64,000 nucleotides of DNA from NCBI RefSeq assembly GCF_031143425.1, contig NC_090446.1:656353717-656417716 (forward strand). Reading direction: 5' to 3'. Positions 10,586 to 22,476 of this stretch are shown here, piece after piece. How positions within the stretch are numbered: the stretch's first letter is position 1; each line of letters begins with the position of its first letter. Below the pieces are notes generated by a model that was given only the letters and a program-made list of their open reading frames with translations, did no database searches and was not told where the DNA came from. The translations under genes and the position numbers were made by a program. This stretch comes from Pleurodeles waltl. Taxonomy: Eukaryota > Chordata > Amphibia > Caudata > Salamandridae.

Positions 10586-13500
10586 CTGTCTTATCTCTCA
10601 CTTCTTTACTGTTTAGTGGTAGCCTACGGAAAGAATGCCTGAGAGAGTAATTATGCATTTTATAAATCACACAAATAAATATGTTCACTCTTCTTTCCCC
10701 CATTGTGCCCTACACTTCACTCCAAAAGAATAGGTTGTGAGGTTGGTGGGGTGCCACTCAAAGACTGAGAGAAGGTGTAGGGCTCAAAGAGAGAAAGGGA
10801 ATAAGTGAAAAAGGACGGAAAGGGAGGGAGAAAGAAATGAAAGAGAAATGGATGAGTAAATGAGGGAACAGGGGAACGGGAAAAGAGCAGATATAACATG
10901 ATCTTATGCCAGAAAGAAGCTACTTCAAAGCACTGAGTGTCATCTATCTCTGGAATGTAGTGACCAATTATAAAGCGCACACTACTTACTGAATTACTTT
11001 TGAAATTTGAACAAAAGTGTCTTTATTGTATTGGATGAAAGGCTAAGTTGGTCTTACTCAAAAGTAAATTCTTGCTCAAAATTGAAGCTGTGCTCCATTT
11101 TGCCAGCAAAAAGAAAGGAAATAACGTTTGTGACAGGAGACTCATAACCATCTTTGTCTTTCTCTTTCCCTCACTCATTTTTCACTCTGGGTTCTATCTA
11201 TATGCCCAGAGGAACAGGAAGCACTGTGCATTAGAAATGAGCCTGGAAGGCTGTGACCAGTAACTGAGTACTAGATGACCATAAGCGCCTACTTCTTTTC
11301 TAATTTACCTCACTCACTAGTATAAGGACTGTTAGAAATGGGGCATTTGGCTGGCAGTCAGTTTACACTCTGCACAAGCAGGGAGCCTCACTCAAGTCAG
11401 GGTAAGGGAGTTACACTCCTCAGACCACCTCTGCTCGCCCCCTTGGTAGCTTGGCCTGAGCAGTCAGGCTTATCTGAGAGGCAATGCATAAAGTATTTGT
11501 ACAAACACACACAGTGATCCAGTGAAAACACTACAAAAGGGACAAGGCACCAATTAGAAAAATAGCCAATATTTGTCTAAATCAAACACGACCGAAGCAA
11601 CAAAAATCCAACATACAAAAGCAAAGGTATGAATATTTAAGTTAAAAAGAGTTGTAATCCATAGAAATCAAAACAGCGTTGTTTTTACACAAAACACCTG
11701 GTATGCGTCAAAAATAAAGATGCATGGGGGAACTTGCATTCGAAAAGTAAGCGATGTGTCGATTCCTGACTTGCAAGAGAGGCCGTGCATCGATTCTTCT
11801 CCGGTCTGGTAGGTGATGCTACATTTTTCTCTCCCGCAAAAGAGCAATGCGTCGATTTCCAGACAGGCAGCCTCGGCTCCTGCAGGTTCAGCGTGATTTT
11901 GATGTCCATCAAGGATGTTTGCAAAATTCTGGTGCACGGTTGCGAACAGCTGCACTGCACGGGCGAGGTATAGATTTTGGCAGATGCAAGCAGGTGTTAC
12001 GTCAATTTTCCAGCCACTATGCACGTGGTGTGTCAAATTTTCAGCCGTGAAGCAGGTGCTGCATCGCTTTTTCTCCCGCTTGGCTCCAGTGAGTGGGTTT
12101 CAGCCTTGATTACACCAGCTTCTCCTTTCAGGGGCCGAGGGAAAGGATAACGCACCACTTGACAAGATAGGAATCTCAGCAAGAGTGCCCAGGTGCTGGC
12201 AGAGGAAGCCTTTGATGGTCCTGAGACTTCAGAACTGGGGGCAAGCTCAGTCCAAGCCCTTGGAGACACTTCTCAAGAAGGAAAACGCCACAAAGTCCAG
12301 TCTTTTGTCATCTCTAAGGTGGAAGCAGCAACTGCAGGCCAACCCAGCACAGCACAGTCATAGGCAAAGGGGTAGTACTCCTCCAGCTCTTCTCCTGGGC
12401 AGAGGTTCCTCTTGATCCAGAATTGATCTAAAAATAAGGGGTTTTGGGTCCACTTCTTATATTCATTTCTGCCCTTGAAGTAGGAAAACCTCAAAGGGAA
12501 GTCTATGTTTTTCACAAGATCCTGCTTTGCCCAGGCATGGCCACAGACACACACCAGGGGTTTGGAGATTGCATTGTGTAGGGACAGGAATAGCCCTTTC
12601 AGGTGTAAGTGTCAGCTCCTCCCTCCCAGGTCTAGCCCAGGAGCCTCATCAGTATATGCAGGACACTTCTCAGCTCCCTTTGTGCCTCTGTCTAGAGGGA
12701 ATTCACAAACAGCCTAACTTTCAGTCTGACCGAGTGTTGGTTCCCTCAGGCAGACAGAGGCTCAGAATGGTTAAGCAAGAAAATGTCCACTTTCTAAAAG
12801 TTGCATTTTCAAAGTGACACTCTAAAAACCAACTTTATCAAAAGATGTATTTTTAAATTGTGAGTTCAGAGACCCCAAGCTCCATATCTCCATCCTCTCT
12901 CAATGGGAAACCACACTTAAAAGATATCTAAAGGCAGTCTCCATGTTAACCTGTGAGAGGGATAGGCCTTGCAACAGTGAAAACCAAAGTTGGCAATATT
13001 TCACTATCAGGACATGTAAAACACACCAGTACATGTTTAACCTTTTAAAAACACTGTACCCTGCCCATGGTGCTACCTGGGGCCTACCTTAGGGGTGACT
13101 TACATGTAGTAAAAGGGAAGGTTATGCCAGGTCAAATTGGCAGGGAACAATTGCGCACACAGACACTGTAGTGGCAGAACTGAGCCATGTTTACAGGGCT
13201 ACTCGAGTGGGTGGTAAAATCAGTGCTGCAGGCCCGCTAGTAGCATTTGGTTTACAGGCCCTGGGCACTCTAGTACACTTTACTGGGGACTCACTAGTAA
13301 ATCAAATATACCAATCAAGGATAACCAATCATAAGCACAATTTACACAGGAAGCACTTGCAGTTTAGCACTGGTCAGCAGTGGTAAAGTGCCCAGAGTAC
13401 CAAAAAACAGCAAAATAAAGTCCAGCACACAGTCAAAAACACAGTAAGCAGAGGTAAAAAGACTGGGGTAACCATGCCAAAGATGCCAGGTCTAAAAAAT

Positions 13501-13647
13501 ACCTTTCCTTTGTGAGCAACCTCATGAAATTTACTTCAGAAGTCTTGAGGTATGGGGAGAGCATTAGTGCAACCACTGAAAAGGAGAGACAGGGTCTGCT
13601 ATTTTTTAAAGACACGAATCTAAAAATCAAATTTAATCTATTGCTAT
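10586..13647. other. Spacer with interspersed-repeat sequence, no gene seen
   Basis: A purine-rich tract lies at about 10750-10890. From TGTTAGAAATGGGG at 11330 to about 13647 the text reads like one long interspersed repeat, with no convincing reading frame longer than chance. I recall similar text from salamander repeats but cannot verify it. Its counterpart is 41613-44663. The TAT at 13648-13650 is the target of element A. Confidence 0.45.
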
Positions 13648-13650
13648 TAT

Positions 13651-13752
13651 GGGGGTCATTCTGACCTCGGCGGTAAAAGGCTCTTACCGCCGGTCAGAAG
13701 ACCGCCATTCTACCGCCGCGGCCGCGGTAAACCGCCACGGTCATTCTGACCC
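13651..13752. repeat. Left terminal repeat and subterminal repeat of element A
   Basis: The terminal GGTCATTCTGACC box at 13653-13665 recurs as GGTCATTCTGACCC at about 13739-13752, with GGCGGTAA and TTACCGCC palindromes between. Paired boxes of this kind at Harbinger ends are the usual candidates for Myb-like protein or transposase binding. The right end repeats the arrangement, with CAGGGTCAGAATTCC near 22717 and the terminal box at 22789-22804. Confidence 0.7.
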
Positions 13753-14251
13753 ACAACTGCCAAGCCGCCAAAAACCCGACATCCACGGAAGGCCGCCTCA
13801 TCAGCGGGCAGCGATAAACTGGAGCTGACCAAACCTCCACCGCCACGCCAACACAAACACGCCCATGCCATTACGACCCACAAATCCACGCGGCGGTCAT
13901 TCAACCGCGGTATTCCATTGGCGGTACACACCGCCGCGGTCAAAATACACACCCAGCTCCAAAACACAGCCACATTGGACAATTTGAAATACACACACCT
14001 GATACACATACAAACACCACCCCCACACATCCAAGCAACTATAAAACACACACCCACATCACCCACAAACCCCCACTAGTTGGAAATCGGAGAGAAGGCG
14101 ATAGAGAGAGAGAGAGAGAGCACAGCAATCGAAAACCCCAACACACACAGGAACCCAACATCATCAACCACACCACATCTACGCACACATCACCACACAC
14201 CACCACTCACATCACCACAAACACCACCCCACACCTCATCCACACCACACC
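13753..14251. other. 5' region of gene 1 in element A
   Basis: A CA/AC-rich leader with a short GA run (14103-14120) precedes the gene 1 start. No reading frame was accepted. It probably contains the gene 1 promoter and 5' untranslated region, because the only element sequence upstream is the terminal repeat. Confidence 0.4.
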
Positions 14252-15734
14252 ATGGCACCCCAAAGACACCCCAGGTTTTCGGACCAAGAACTCAGGGTCA
14301 TGGTGGAGGAAATTGTAAGGGTAGAGCCCCAGCTCTTCGGCACACAGGTGCAACACACCACAATAGCCAGGAAGGCGGAGCTATGGCAGAGGATCGTCGA
14401 CAGGGTCAACGCTGTGGGACAGCATCCCAGAAACCGGGAAGACATCAGAAAGCGCTGGAACGACCTACGGGGGAAGGTACGGTCGATGGTCTCAAGACAC
14501 AACATCGCTGTGCAGAAGACTGGCGGCGGACCACCACCCACCCCTTCCAAATTCACAGCATGGGAGCAAGAGATCTTAAACATCCTGCATCCTGCGGGCC
14601 TCGCTGGAGTAGGCGGAGGAATGTACTCTGGTAAGTCTAGTCTCAACTACTGCCCCCCCCAACCACCAGCATGCCAACCCACACCCCCACCCTCACCCCC
14701 AACCCCCCAGCACACATCCTCCCTGCCCATGTCTCACCAGCACAACCCACCCAACCCAAAACCAAACCCTGAATGCCAACACAAACCATGGACACCCATC
14801 ACCTATGCATGACCACTGCACATACCCATCCCCCCCACAAACCACCCTCACAACTCCTGCCACAAGGGAATGCCAGCACTGGGGGACAAGGGCACCCACA
14901 AATCGCACGCCATGGAACACACAGAAGCAATAACCATACTCTTTCACCCCTGCAGGGCCCGAACGCCAACACACCGGCCAGGAGGGTCCAGATATGTCCA
15001 TCCCACCCCCAGAACAGGCCCCCAGTGAGGACAGCAGCTCTGTCGACCTAGAACCTGACGACCAGCCCGGACTGTCGGGGACCTCTGGACAGTCGGTTCC
15101 CCACACACAGACACAGGCCACAGCAGACCTAACCCCCTCTGGGAATATCAGCACAGCTCCCACCCAGCGGGCCCATGCCTCTGTCTCCAGGATAGGTCAA
15201 TCAGCGGTGTGTCCGCCACTACAGGGCACCCAGGCTGACCCAACACCCCAACAACAACAGGGACCTGGGGGCAGTGGTAGTGGGCACACCGTCCAGGGGA
15301 CAGAGGCCCGGGGAAACAGGGCAACTGGGAGGGCTGCAGTGCGGCAGGGGGGGGAGGACAGGCCCAGGGAACCGACTCTCCAAGAGGCCCTCACCACCAT
15401 CATGGGAGCATACCACCGCTCCCAGGAGACGATGGCGACGGTACTGGCCAGGTTCCAGGCGATCCAGGCACAGCAGGAGGAACGGTACATGGGGTACAGA
15501 GAGGAGCTCAGGAACATCGTCCTGGCCCTGAACCTAATAGTCACCACATTGCGGGACCATGTGGCACCCCAAAGGGCCCCTGTCACCAGCCCGGACCAGG
15601 AACAGCCTACCACCTCCGCCGGCGCTAGTGGACAGGAGGCCCCCACACAACGACGGGCCACCAGAACCCCACCTCCTGCTGAAGATCAACCACCCCGCAA
15701 GAGGAACCTGAGATCTCAAAGGAAGACAGAGTAG
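14252..15734 (+). CDS. SANT/Myb-like Harbinger protein (gene 1), 2 exons, 385 aa
   Basis: Exon 1 is 14252-14630, ending at a GTAAGT donor, and exon 2 is 14956-15734, after a CCCTGCAG acceptor. The junction is in phase and the sum is 386 codons including stop. Residues about 8-80 form a SANT/Myb-like domain: RFSDQELRVMVEEIV, ARKAELWQRIVDRVNAVG, then EDIRKRWNDLRGKV. Exon 2 is Pro/Ser/Gln-rich, then carries a predicted helix (TLQEALTTIMGAYHRSQET onward, about residues 250-310) that could mediate self-association, and a basic end (PPRKRNLRSQRKTE) suited to nuclear targeting. In described Harbingers the Myb-like partner binds subterminal repeats and helps carry the transposase to the nucleus; I infer the same here. 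An AATAAA lies at 15948. It is the only intact copy of this gene in the window. Confidence 0.85.
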
Positions 15735-16240
15735 GATGCCAAGACCCCCGCCAGCCTAAGATCCCCCCGGATGTCATTCCACTGTCCCACATCGTCACTC
15801 TGTCCAACCTTGAACTGCCCCTGCTCCATCCTTCCACAGGCATATGGACAATGCACCTGTGCGACCGAGAACTGGACTCTGCCATGGACATCACTCCACC
15901 CCCACCCATCACCGTTTTACTATCATGGACATATATGTAGCACTTTAAATAAATCACTAATTGCACTTAAAACACTCAGGAGTCTGCTTGTATTCTTAAC
16001 AAATGTATTACACTTAACGGTTCAAAATTGTTCAGTTACTTTGTGATGACAACATACCAATGTCAATGTGCTTTACTCCATGGGCGAACAAACCAGAAGT
16101 CACGCAGTGGGTCAAACAGCTCTGAAAAGGCAAGGGAAGGTCACAATTCAGTTGAAAGGAACTGGGGGGAAACACAGAAAGTAGAGATGCAGGAGGCCAG
16201 AAGTAAATGTAAAATGGCGTGGGGGATTCTTACCTGGGTG
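15735..16240. other. Convergent 3' regions of gene 1 and transposase, element A
   Basis: The plus-strand gene 1 and minus-strand transposase end toward each other across about 500 bp. The plus-strand AATAAA is at 15948-15953. No further frame is supported here. Confidence 0.55.
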
Positions 16241-19200
16241 CTACTGAAAATACTGTTGTATGACTGTGTCCCTGTTGTCCGTGTCGTCCCCGTCGTCTTC
16301 CTCCTCTTCACTCTCCACAGGCTCCACAGCTGCTACAACACCACCATCTAGACCATCCTCCTGCAGAAAAGGCACCTGGCGTCGCAATGCAAGATTGTGA
16401 AGCATACAGCAGGCCACGATGATCTGGCACACCTTCTTGGGTGAGTACATTAGGGATCCCCCTGTCATATGCAGGCACCTAAATCTGGCCTTCAGGAGGC
16501 CGAAGGTCCTTTCTATGATCCTCCTAGATCGCCCATGGGCCTCATTGTACCGTTCCTCTGCCCTGGTCCGGGGATTCCTCACTGGGGTCAGTAGCCATGG
16601 CAGGTTGGGGTAACCAGAGTCACCTATTAGCCACACACGTTGTCTCTGTAGCTGTTCCATCACATAAGGGATGCTGCTATTTCGCATAACATACGCGTCA
16701 TGCACAGACCCAGGGAACTTGGCATTTACATGGGAGATGTACTGGTCAGCCAAACAGACCACCTGGACATTCATCGAATGGTAACTTTTCCTGTTTCTGT
16801 ACACCTGCTCATCGTCTTTTGGGGGTACTAAGGCCACATGGGTCCCATCAATGGCACCAATGATGTTTGGGATATGTCCAAGGGCATAGAAGTCACCCTT
16901 CACAGTGGCCAAATCACCCTCCTCAGGGAAAATAATGTAGCTCCGCATGTATTTCGTCAGGGCAGACAACACTCTGGACAAAATCTTAGAAAACATAGGC
17001 TGAGACATCCCTGATGACATGGCCACTGTTGTCTGAAAAGACCCACTTGCCAAAAAATGGAGGACTGACAGAACCTGCACCAGAGGGGGAATTCCTGTGG
17101 GTTGGCGGATGGGGGACATCAGTTCTGGCTCCAGCTGGGCACACAGTTCATGTATAGTGGCTCGGTCAAGTCGGTATCGAAGTATTATATGACGTTCCTC
17201 CATTGTCGACAAGTCCACCAGCGGTCGGTACACGGGAGGATTCATCCTTCTCCTCGCAAGTCCCAGCGGACGGTGCCTAGGAAGGACAACATGGAGCACA
17301 GAGTCAAGCAACCCACAGGTACATAACTACAGCTTGCACAGTACACGATTCTCAATGCATTGAATGGCTTGTATGAGTGGCAATGCAAGGCCTAGGCCTG
17401 TGTGACGCAGTAGAAATCAGGCCATGTGGGCCCTTGAAATGGCGGCTGCCTGACCTGAGAAGTGTGACAGTGGGATGTGAGGTCAATGCGCTGGCGTGAC
17501 ACACCGTGGCGGTAGGCGGTCGAAGACCGCGGCGCAAAGCCGCATTGGTTAACATCGAACCCTATGGGTTTCACGAGCCAATGACTAGCTGCGCCGGCGG
17601 TCGCGGAACGCACAGCAGCGGTACGCACCGCCGCGGGCGTGACCGCCATTTTCTATCTGGTTAATCACTCGAGACCTGATCATCCACAGGAGAGGACCTA
17701 TACTGCAAGTGCTGCTGTGACCTCGGTCTGGGAGATACAATGGCTGCTGCGACTGGGGAAAGGGCCCCTGCCTTCACTACAGAAGAGTTGGAGAAACTTG
17801 TGGATGGGGTCCTGCGCCAGTATGCGCGACTCTACGGTCCTCCAGACCAACAGGTAAGTACACTGTGTGCACGTTGAATGGGCTATGCCTGGGTTGTGTA
17901 TGGTGGATTTAAGATGGTGGGGAGACAATGACGAGTGCAAGGCACGACAGATGAGAGCATGTGCCACATGGCAAGGTTGGGGAGGGGGGGCCAATCGCAT
18001 CTATCATGCGGAAAATTGATGATATTTCAATTTCCACCCTGTACATGTCAAATAGGTCAGCGCCCATCAGAAAGTCGACATTTGGCCATCGCCAAGGAAG
18101 TCCGGAACCTGGGGGTCCACAACAGACGGGGCACCCACTGCCGCAAGAGGTGGGAGGACATCCGCCGCGGGACCAGGAAGACCGCCGAGTCACTGCTGGG
18201 GATGGCCTCCCAACCTAGGAGGGGTGCCAGTCGTACCCTGACCCCCCTGATGTCCCGGATCCTGGCGGTGGCCTACCCCGATTTGGATGGGCGCGTGAGG
18301 ACATCACAGCAGACACAAGAGGGTGAGTACCAGCACATTCAGCTATCTTTACGCGCAGTGGAGGTGCCTGGGTGGGGGAAGAGGGCTGTGGGTGACATTA
18401 GGACAGGGCGCTTTCTGTAGTGTAGTCCTCTCCTTTAGCCATGTCCCTGTGCCCCCGCCCCCCACCTCTGTAGGGTGACAAGTACAGCTATCCATGGTCC
18501 TGCATCACCGGTGTGCGCGTTTGTTGTCCCTAGACCTGTTGGCCTAGTCACAAGTACTGAGTAGTGTACCCCGATTGCGCGGCTTAGTGCATGAGGCTCC
18601 TGTGTCTGTCCTCTCCGCCAACGGTATTGACAATGCATGCACTCAACCTGTTTTTATGTCTCCCCCCACCCTTTTTCTTTATCTTGTTGTGCATGTGTGC
18701 ATTAGCATCATCAGGCGGAGGAGAATTGGCACCGGAGCACGAGGGAGCTGCAACTCACAAGGCCCCGGTGGGCCATGGCACAGACACCGAGGCCACTAGT
18801 GATACGGAGGGCGAGGGGAGCTTCACAACGGGGAGCCGTGGTGACACCAGCGACACCGACACGTCCTCGGATGGGAGCCACCCCGCGCACCAGCTCCGCC
18901 CTCCCAGCAGCCCCTCAGCCTTCGCTCCGTGCCCACTCGCCCAAGAAGGCGGGCGTCTCCTTCGCCCCAGGCACCTCAGGCCCTGCCCCTATTACCCCTG
19001 CTGCCCTCAGTGAGGAGGTCATTGACCTCCTACAGACCATCATTGTTGGGCAGTCTACCCTTTTGAATGCCATCCAGGGGGTAGAGAGGGAGGTGCATCG
19101 TAGCAATGCATACCTGGAGGGCATTCATTCGGGTCAGGCTGCCCATCAACGATCGTTCAATGCTCTGGCCTCAGCACTGACGGCAGCCATTGTCCCTGTT

Positions 19201-22200
19201 TCCAGCCTCCCTCTTCTAACTGCCTCCAGCCTGTCTCTGTCTCCTGTTCCTCTGCCTATCCCACCCACACCATCAGACCAGCCTGCACACACCTCAACAC
19301 CCAAGGGCAGCTCATCCAGACATAAGCACCACAGATCACACAAATATTCACCCAAGCAACACCCAGATGCAGACATGCCAACAGCCACTACCACCTCTGT
19401 GTCCCCCACCTCCTCGTCTCCCTCCTCCCTCCCTGTGACGTCTCTACTCACACCTGCATGCACACCACCAACAGCCAGTACTTCCATCACCAGCCCACCC
19501 TCCAGTACAGTCCGCACACGTGCAGTCACCACCCCCACTGCCATTTACACGTCCCCTGTGTCCTCTCCCACTGTGTCTGTCACCTCCTCTTCCAAGACAC
19601 ACAAACGCAGGCAGCCACCCACAAAACAGCTAACCACCTCACGACAGCCTCCAGCCCATGGACCTTCACCCAAGGACAGCACACCTGCCTCTCCTACAAC
19701 CACCTCCTCTTCCTCCACTCCCATAACCACTACACCTACCCTTTACCCTGGTCCTAAAAAACTTTACCTCTCCACTCTTGACCTCTTTCCCTCACCTGAC
19801 CCCCCCCCCCTCCATCTGCTAAGAGTTCCAAGAGCGCCTCAGCCACCACCAGCCCGGCTTCAAGGATCACCGTAGTGCATGGCTTTTGGAGTCCCCCCTT
19901 TGCCAGCAGTGATACATCGGTCAGCAGCAAGGGGACAGCCAGCCCCCCCCCCCCCCTGGAAAGAGGACCCGTAAAGTAAGGGGCCGCCATGGGACGACTG
20001 ACACGGCTGCCCCCAAGGACCAAAGTTCTGCCACTTCACCTGCCACAACATCCAGGGGAGGCAAGGGCCAGAGAGCCACATCGAAGGAGGGCAAGGGCAG
20101 CAGGGTGGAGAAGTCAGCCAGCAGGAGCGCGGACCAGGAGGGCCCCACAAGCCCCATCCAGGGTGTGAGGGAGGACACCCAAGGGCCCAGCACACCGTCA
20201 CCGAAGGGTCCAGCTACTGCACGGTCGGAGGGCGACTGAGCAGGGAGTCGTGGCCAGGTCTGACTCCCTTGACTTACAGAACAAGCACCGTTGAACAGGG
20301 CCCCGCCGTGCAGAAAGTCACCGCTGAACAGGGCCCTGCCGTGCAGAAAGGCACCGCTGAACAGGGCCCGCCGTGCAGAAAGGCACCGCTGAAGGCACCG
20401 CTGAACAGGGCCCTGCCGTGCAGAAAGGCACCGCTGAACAGGGCCCCGCCGTGCAGAAAGGCACCGCTGAACAGGGCCCCGCCGTGCAGAAAGGCACCGC
20501 TGAACAGGGCCCCGCCGTGCAGAAAGGCACCGCTGAACAGGGCCCGCCGTGCAGAAAGGCACCGCTGAACAGGGCTCCGCCGTGCAGAAAGGCACCGCTG
20601 AACAGGGCCCCGCCGTGCAGACAGGCACCGCTGAACAGGGCCCCGCCATCCAGAAAGGCACCGCTGAACAGGGCCCCGCCGTGCAGAAAGGCACCGCTGA
20701 ACAGGGCCCCGCCGTGCAGAAAGGCACCGCTGAACAGGGCCCCGCTGTGCAGAAAGGCACCGCTGAACAGGGCCCCGCCGTGCAGACAGGCACCGCTGAA
20801 CAGGGCCCCGCCGTCCAGAAAGGCACCGCTGAACAGGGCCCCGCCGTGCAGAAAGGCACCGCTGAACAGGGCCCCGCCGTCCAAAAAGGCACCGCTAAAC
20901 AGGGCCCCGCCGTGCAGAAAGGCACCGCTGAACAGGGCACCGCCGGGAGGAGCACCGCTGAACAGGGGCCCATCATCTCAAGCACCGCTCCGCTGGGCCC
21001 CGCCGTCTCAAGCACCGCTCCGCTGGGTCCTTCCTGTCAAGCACCGCTCCGCTGGGCCCTTCCTGTCAAGCACCGCTCCGCAGGGCCCCGCCGTCTCAAG
21101 CACCGCTCCGCTGGGCCCTTCCTCTCAAGCACCGCTCCGCTGGGCCCCTTCCTGTCAAGCACTGCTCCGCTGGGCCCTTCATCTCAAGCACCGCTCCGCT
21201 GGGCCCTTCATCTCAAGCACCGCTCCGCTGGGCCCCTTCCTGTCAAGCACCACTCCGCTGGGCCCCTTCCTGTCAAGCACCGCTCCGCTGGGCCCTTCCT
21301 GTCAAGCACTGCTCCGCTGGGCCCTTCATCTCAAGCACCGCTCCGCTGGGCCCTTCATCTCAAGCACCGCTCCGCTGGGCCCCTTCCTGTCAAGCACCGC
21401 TCCGCTGGGCCCTTCCTGTCAAGCACTGCTCCGCTGGGCCCTTCATCTCAAGCACCGCTCCGCTGGGCCCCGCCGTCTCAAGCACCGCTCCGCTGGGCCC
21501 TTCATCTCAAGCACCGCTCCGCTGGGCCCCTTCCTGTCAAGCACCGCTCCGCTGGGCCCCGCCGTCTCAAGCACCGCTGGCCCAATGACATTGCCGGTTC
21601 TGTGTCGTGCTAATGTTGACGCTGCACTCGGGCCACCCGGCCTCCTCCATTGCCTGTGGAGACTGTTATCCACTTGATGGACTGTGGCTTTGCACTCCCC
21701 AGGATATGACAGTGGGCAAGCCACCCACTGTAGAGACTTGAGAGACTGTGGCTTTGCACTCCCCAGGATATGACAGTGGGCAAGCCACCCACTTGTGAGA
21801 CTTGAGAGACTGTGGCTTTGCACTCCCCAGGATATGACAGTGGGCAAGCCACCCACTGTAGAGACTTGAGAGACTGAGGCTTTGCACTCCCCAGGATTGA
21901 ACAGTGGGCATGGTGGCCCCTTCTTGGATCTGGCGTCGTGGACTCATGTGGCTGTGGTGCCCCCCCTTCCCTTCCCCCTGAGGTGCCTGTAGTTTTATCA
22001 TCTGATGCCCCTGCAGTGTTCTCTCCAACGGACTCAGGTCTCCTGTGTGGGCTTTGCCCATGTGTTGATACACTTTGGCCCACGGACATTTGCAATTTCA
22101 GTGACTGTGCTGGACTTATTGCCTCTATTTATCGGTTACGCAATGTTTACACTTGGATTTTTTTGTTTCATTTTCCTATTTTACCATGACTTCAATGAAC

Positions 22201-22476
22201 CTATTTTTTACATAAATTTTGTTTCTCACTTTAATTATATCTTTTCGTTATTCCGGGGGGTTTGGGTGGGGTCACTTTGACTTGGTGCTCTGCATTGGTG
22301 TGTAGATAGTTGGGGGGTGGGTGTAATGCGTATGTGTGTGCCCGTAACCCTTCCTCCTCCCCCCCTCCCCTGTGTCGTAGGTGCGGTACTCACCGTTGTC
22401 GTCTGCGCCGGAGTTCGTACTCGTGGTAGATGAGCAGGTAGATGAGAGCAGGTAGGATGTTCAATTCGGGCTCCAT
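16241..22476 (-). CDS. HARBI1-type DDE transposase with a ~5.1-kb intron, 372 aa
   Basis: Exon 1 is 22476-22394 (27 codons plus 2 bases): MEPELNILPALIYLL, then an Arg-rich end before a GTGAGTAC donor. Exon 2 is 17276-16241, after a TTGTCCTTCCTAG acceptor. The junction is in frame and creates the basic stretch RRRRQRHRPLGLARRR. The product matches the usual HARBI1 length (about 350 aa). It shows SVLHFLASGSFQ, IIGAIDGTHVALVPP (Asp171), FPGSVHDAYVMR (Asp221), LIGDSGYP, and IIERTFGLLKARFRCL (Glu283), the DDE catalytic set, and an acidic C-terminus. It would cut and paste element ends, making 3-bp duplications. An in-frame ATG just upstream of the acceptor lies in the intron and is probably not the start. 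The intron holds gene 3 and the repeat arrays in antisense orientation. The distant exon is supported by three independent elements in this window. Confidence 0.85.
17740..20238 (+). pseudogene. Second SANT-like gene (gene 3), element A, 4-bp deletion
   Basis: Exon 1 (17740-17853) codes MAAATGERAPAFTTEELEKL and ends with a GTAAGT donor. Exon 2 starts at 18056 after AAATAG. Compared with element B, 4 bases are missing just after codon Trp (near 18085), which throws the SANT-like domain out of frame. The later part of the exon (HCRKRWEDIRR) is otherwise conserved. Exon 3 begins about 18709 (ASSGGGELAPEHEG) and reads to a stop at 19875. It holds the conserved segment EEVIDLLQTIIVGQSTLLNA, SNAYLEGIHS, and a Ser/Thr/Pro-rich tail. 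A further basic reading stretch (KRTRKVRGRHG) ends at 20238 in another frame beyond a 14-base C run. I call it a recent pseudogene; a sequencing error at the deletion is possible. Confidence 0.75.
20287..20955 (+). repeat. 33-bp minisatellite array 1, element A (~20 units)
   Basis: Units read CACCGCTGAACAGGGCCCC then GCCGTGCAGAAAGG, mostly 33 bp and so 11 codons, with a few 32-bp and partial units near the start. Every unit carries GGGCCC. One frame would code repeated EQGPAVQKGTA. The array starts about 50 bp after the last supported stop of gene 3, so translation is not supported. It sits inside the transposase intron. Confidence 0.9.
20956..21580 (+). repeat. 28-30-bp minisatellite array 2, element A (~21 units)
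   Basis: Units read AGCACCGCTCCGCTGGGCCC followed by a variable linker of TTCCTGTCA, TTCATCTCA or CGCCGTCTCA type. The AGCACCGCT...GGGCCC frame is shared with array 1, so the two arrays look related. Periods vary between 28 and 30 bp, which breaks any single reading frame. Confidence 0.9.
21680..21912 (+). repeat. 64-bp tandem repeat, ~3.5 units, element A
   Basis: GACTGTGGCTTTGCACTCC starts at 21680, 21744, 21808 and (as GACTGAGG) 21872, an exact 64-bp period. Each unit also holds the short inverted repeat ACAGTGGG...CCCACTGT. Element B has fewer units (40613-40718). Confidence 0.92.
21913..22385. other. Intronic region of element A between repeats and first exon
   Basis: T-rich sequence without a supported reading frame. 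A plus-strand acceptor-like CCCTGTGTCGTAG ends at 22380, directly before the antisense of the transposase exon. Confidence 0.4.

Noticed and set aside
17276..17311. Local ATG as start of the transposase (would give 356 aa), also at 36285-36320
   Set aside because: The residues before the acceptor are intron sequence (CTCCATGTTGTCCTTCCTAG). The remote exon supplies an in-frame Arg-rich start in three independent elements, so I preferred the spliced model, though the local start cannot be fully excluded.
19921..21677. Very long open frames on both strands through the minisatellites (up to 434 codons plus, 364 codons minus)
   Set aside because: Stop-free repeat units give open frames in several frames and both strands. 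The 28-30-bp periods change frame, the supported gene 3 stop lies upstream, and the counterpart in element B has a different repeat peptide.
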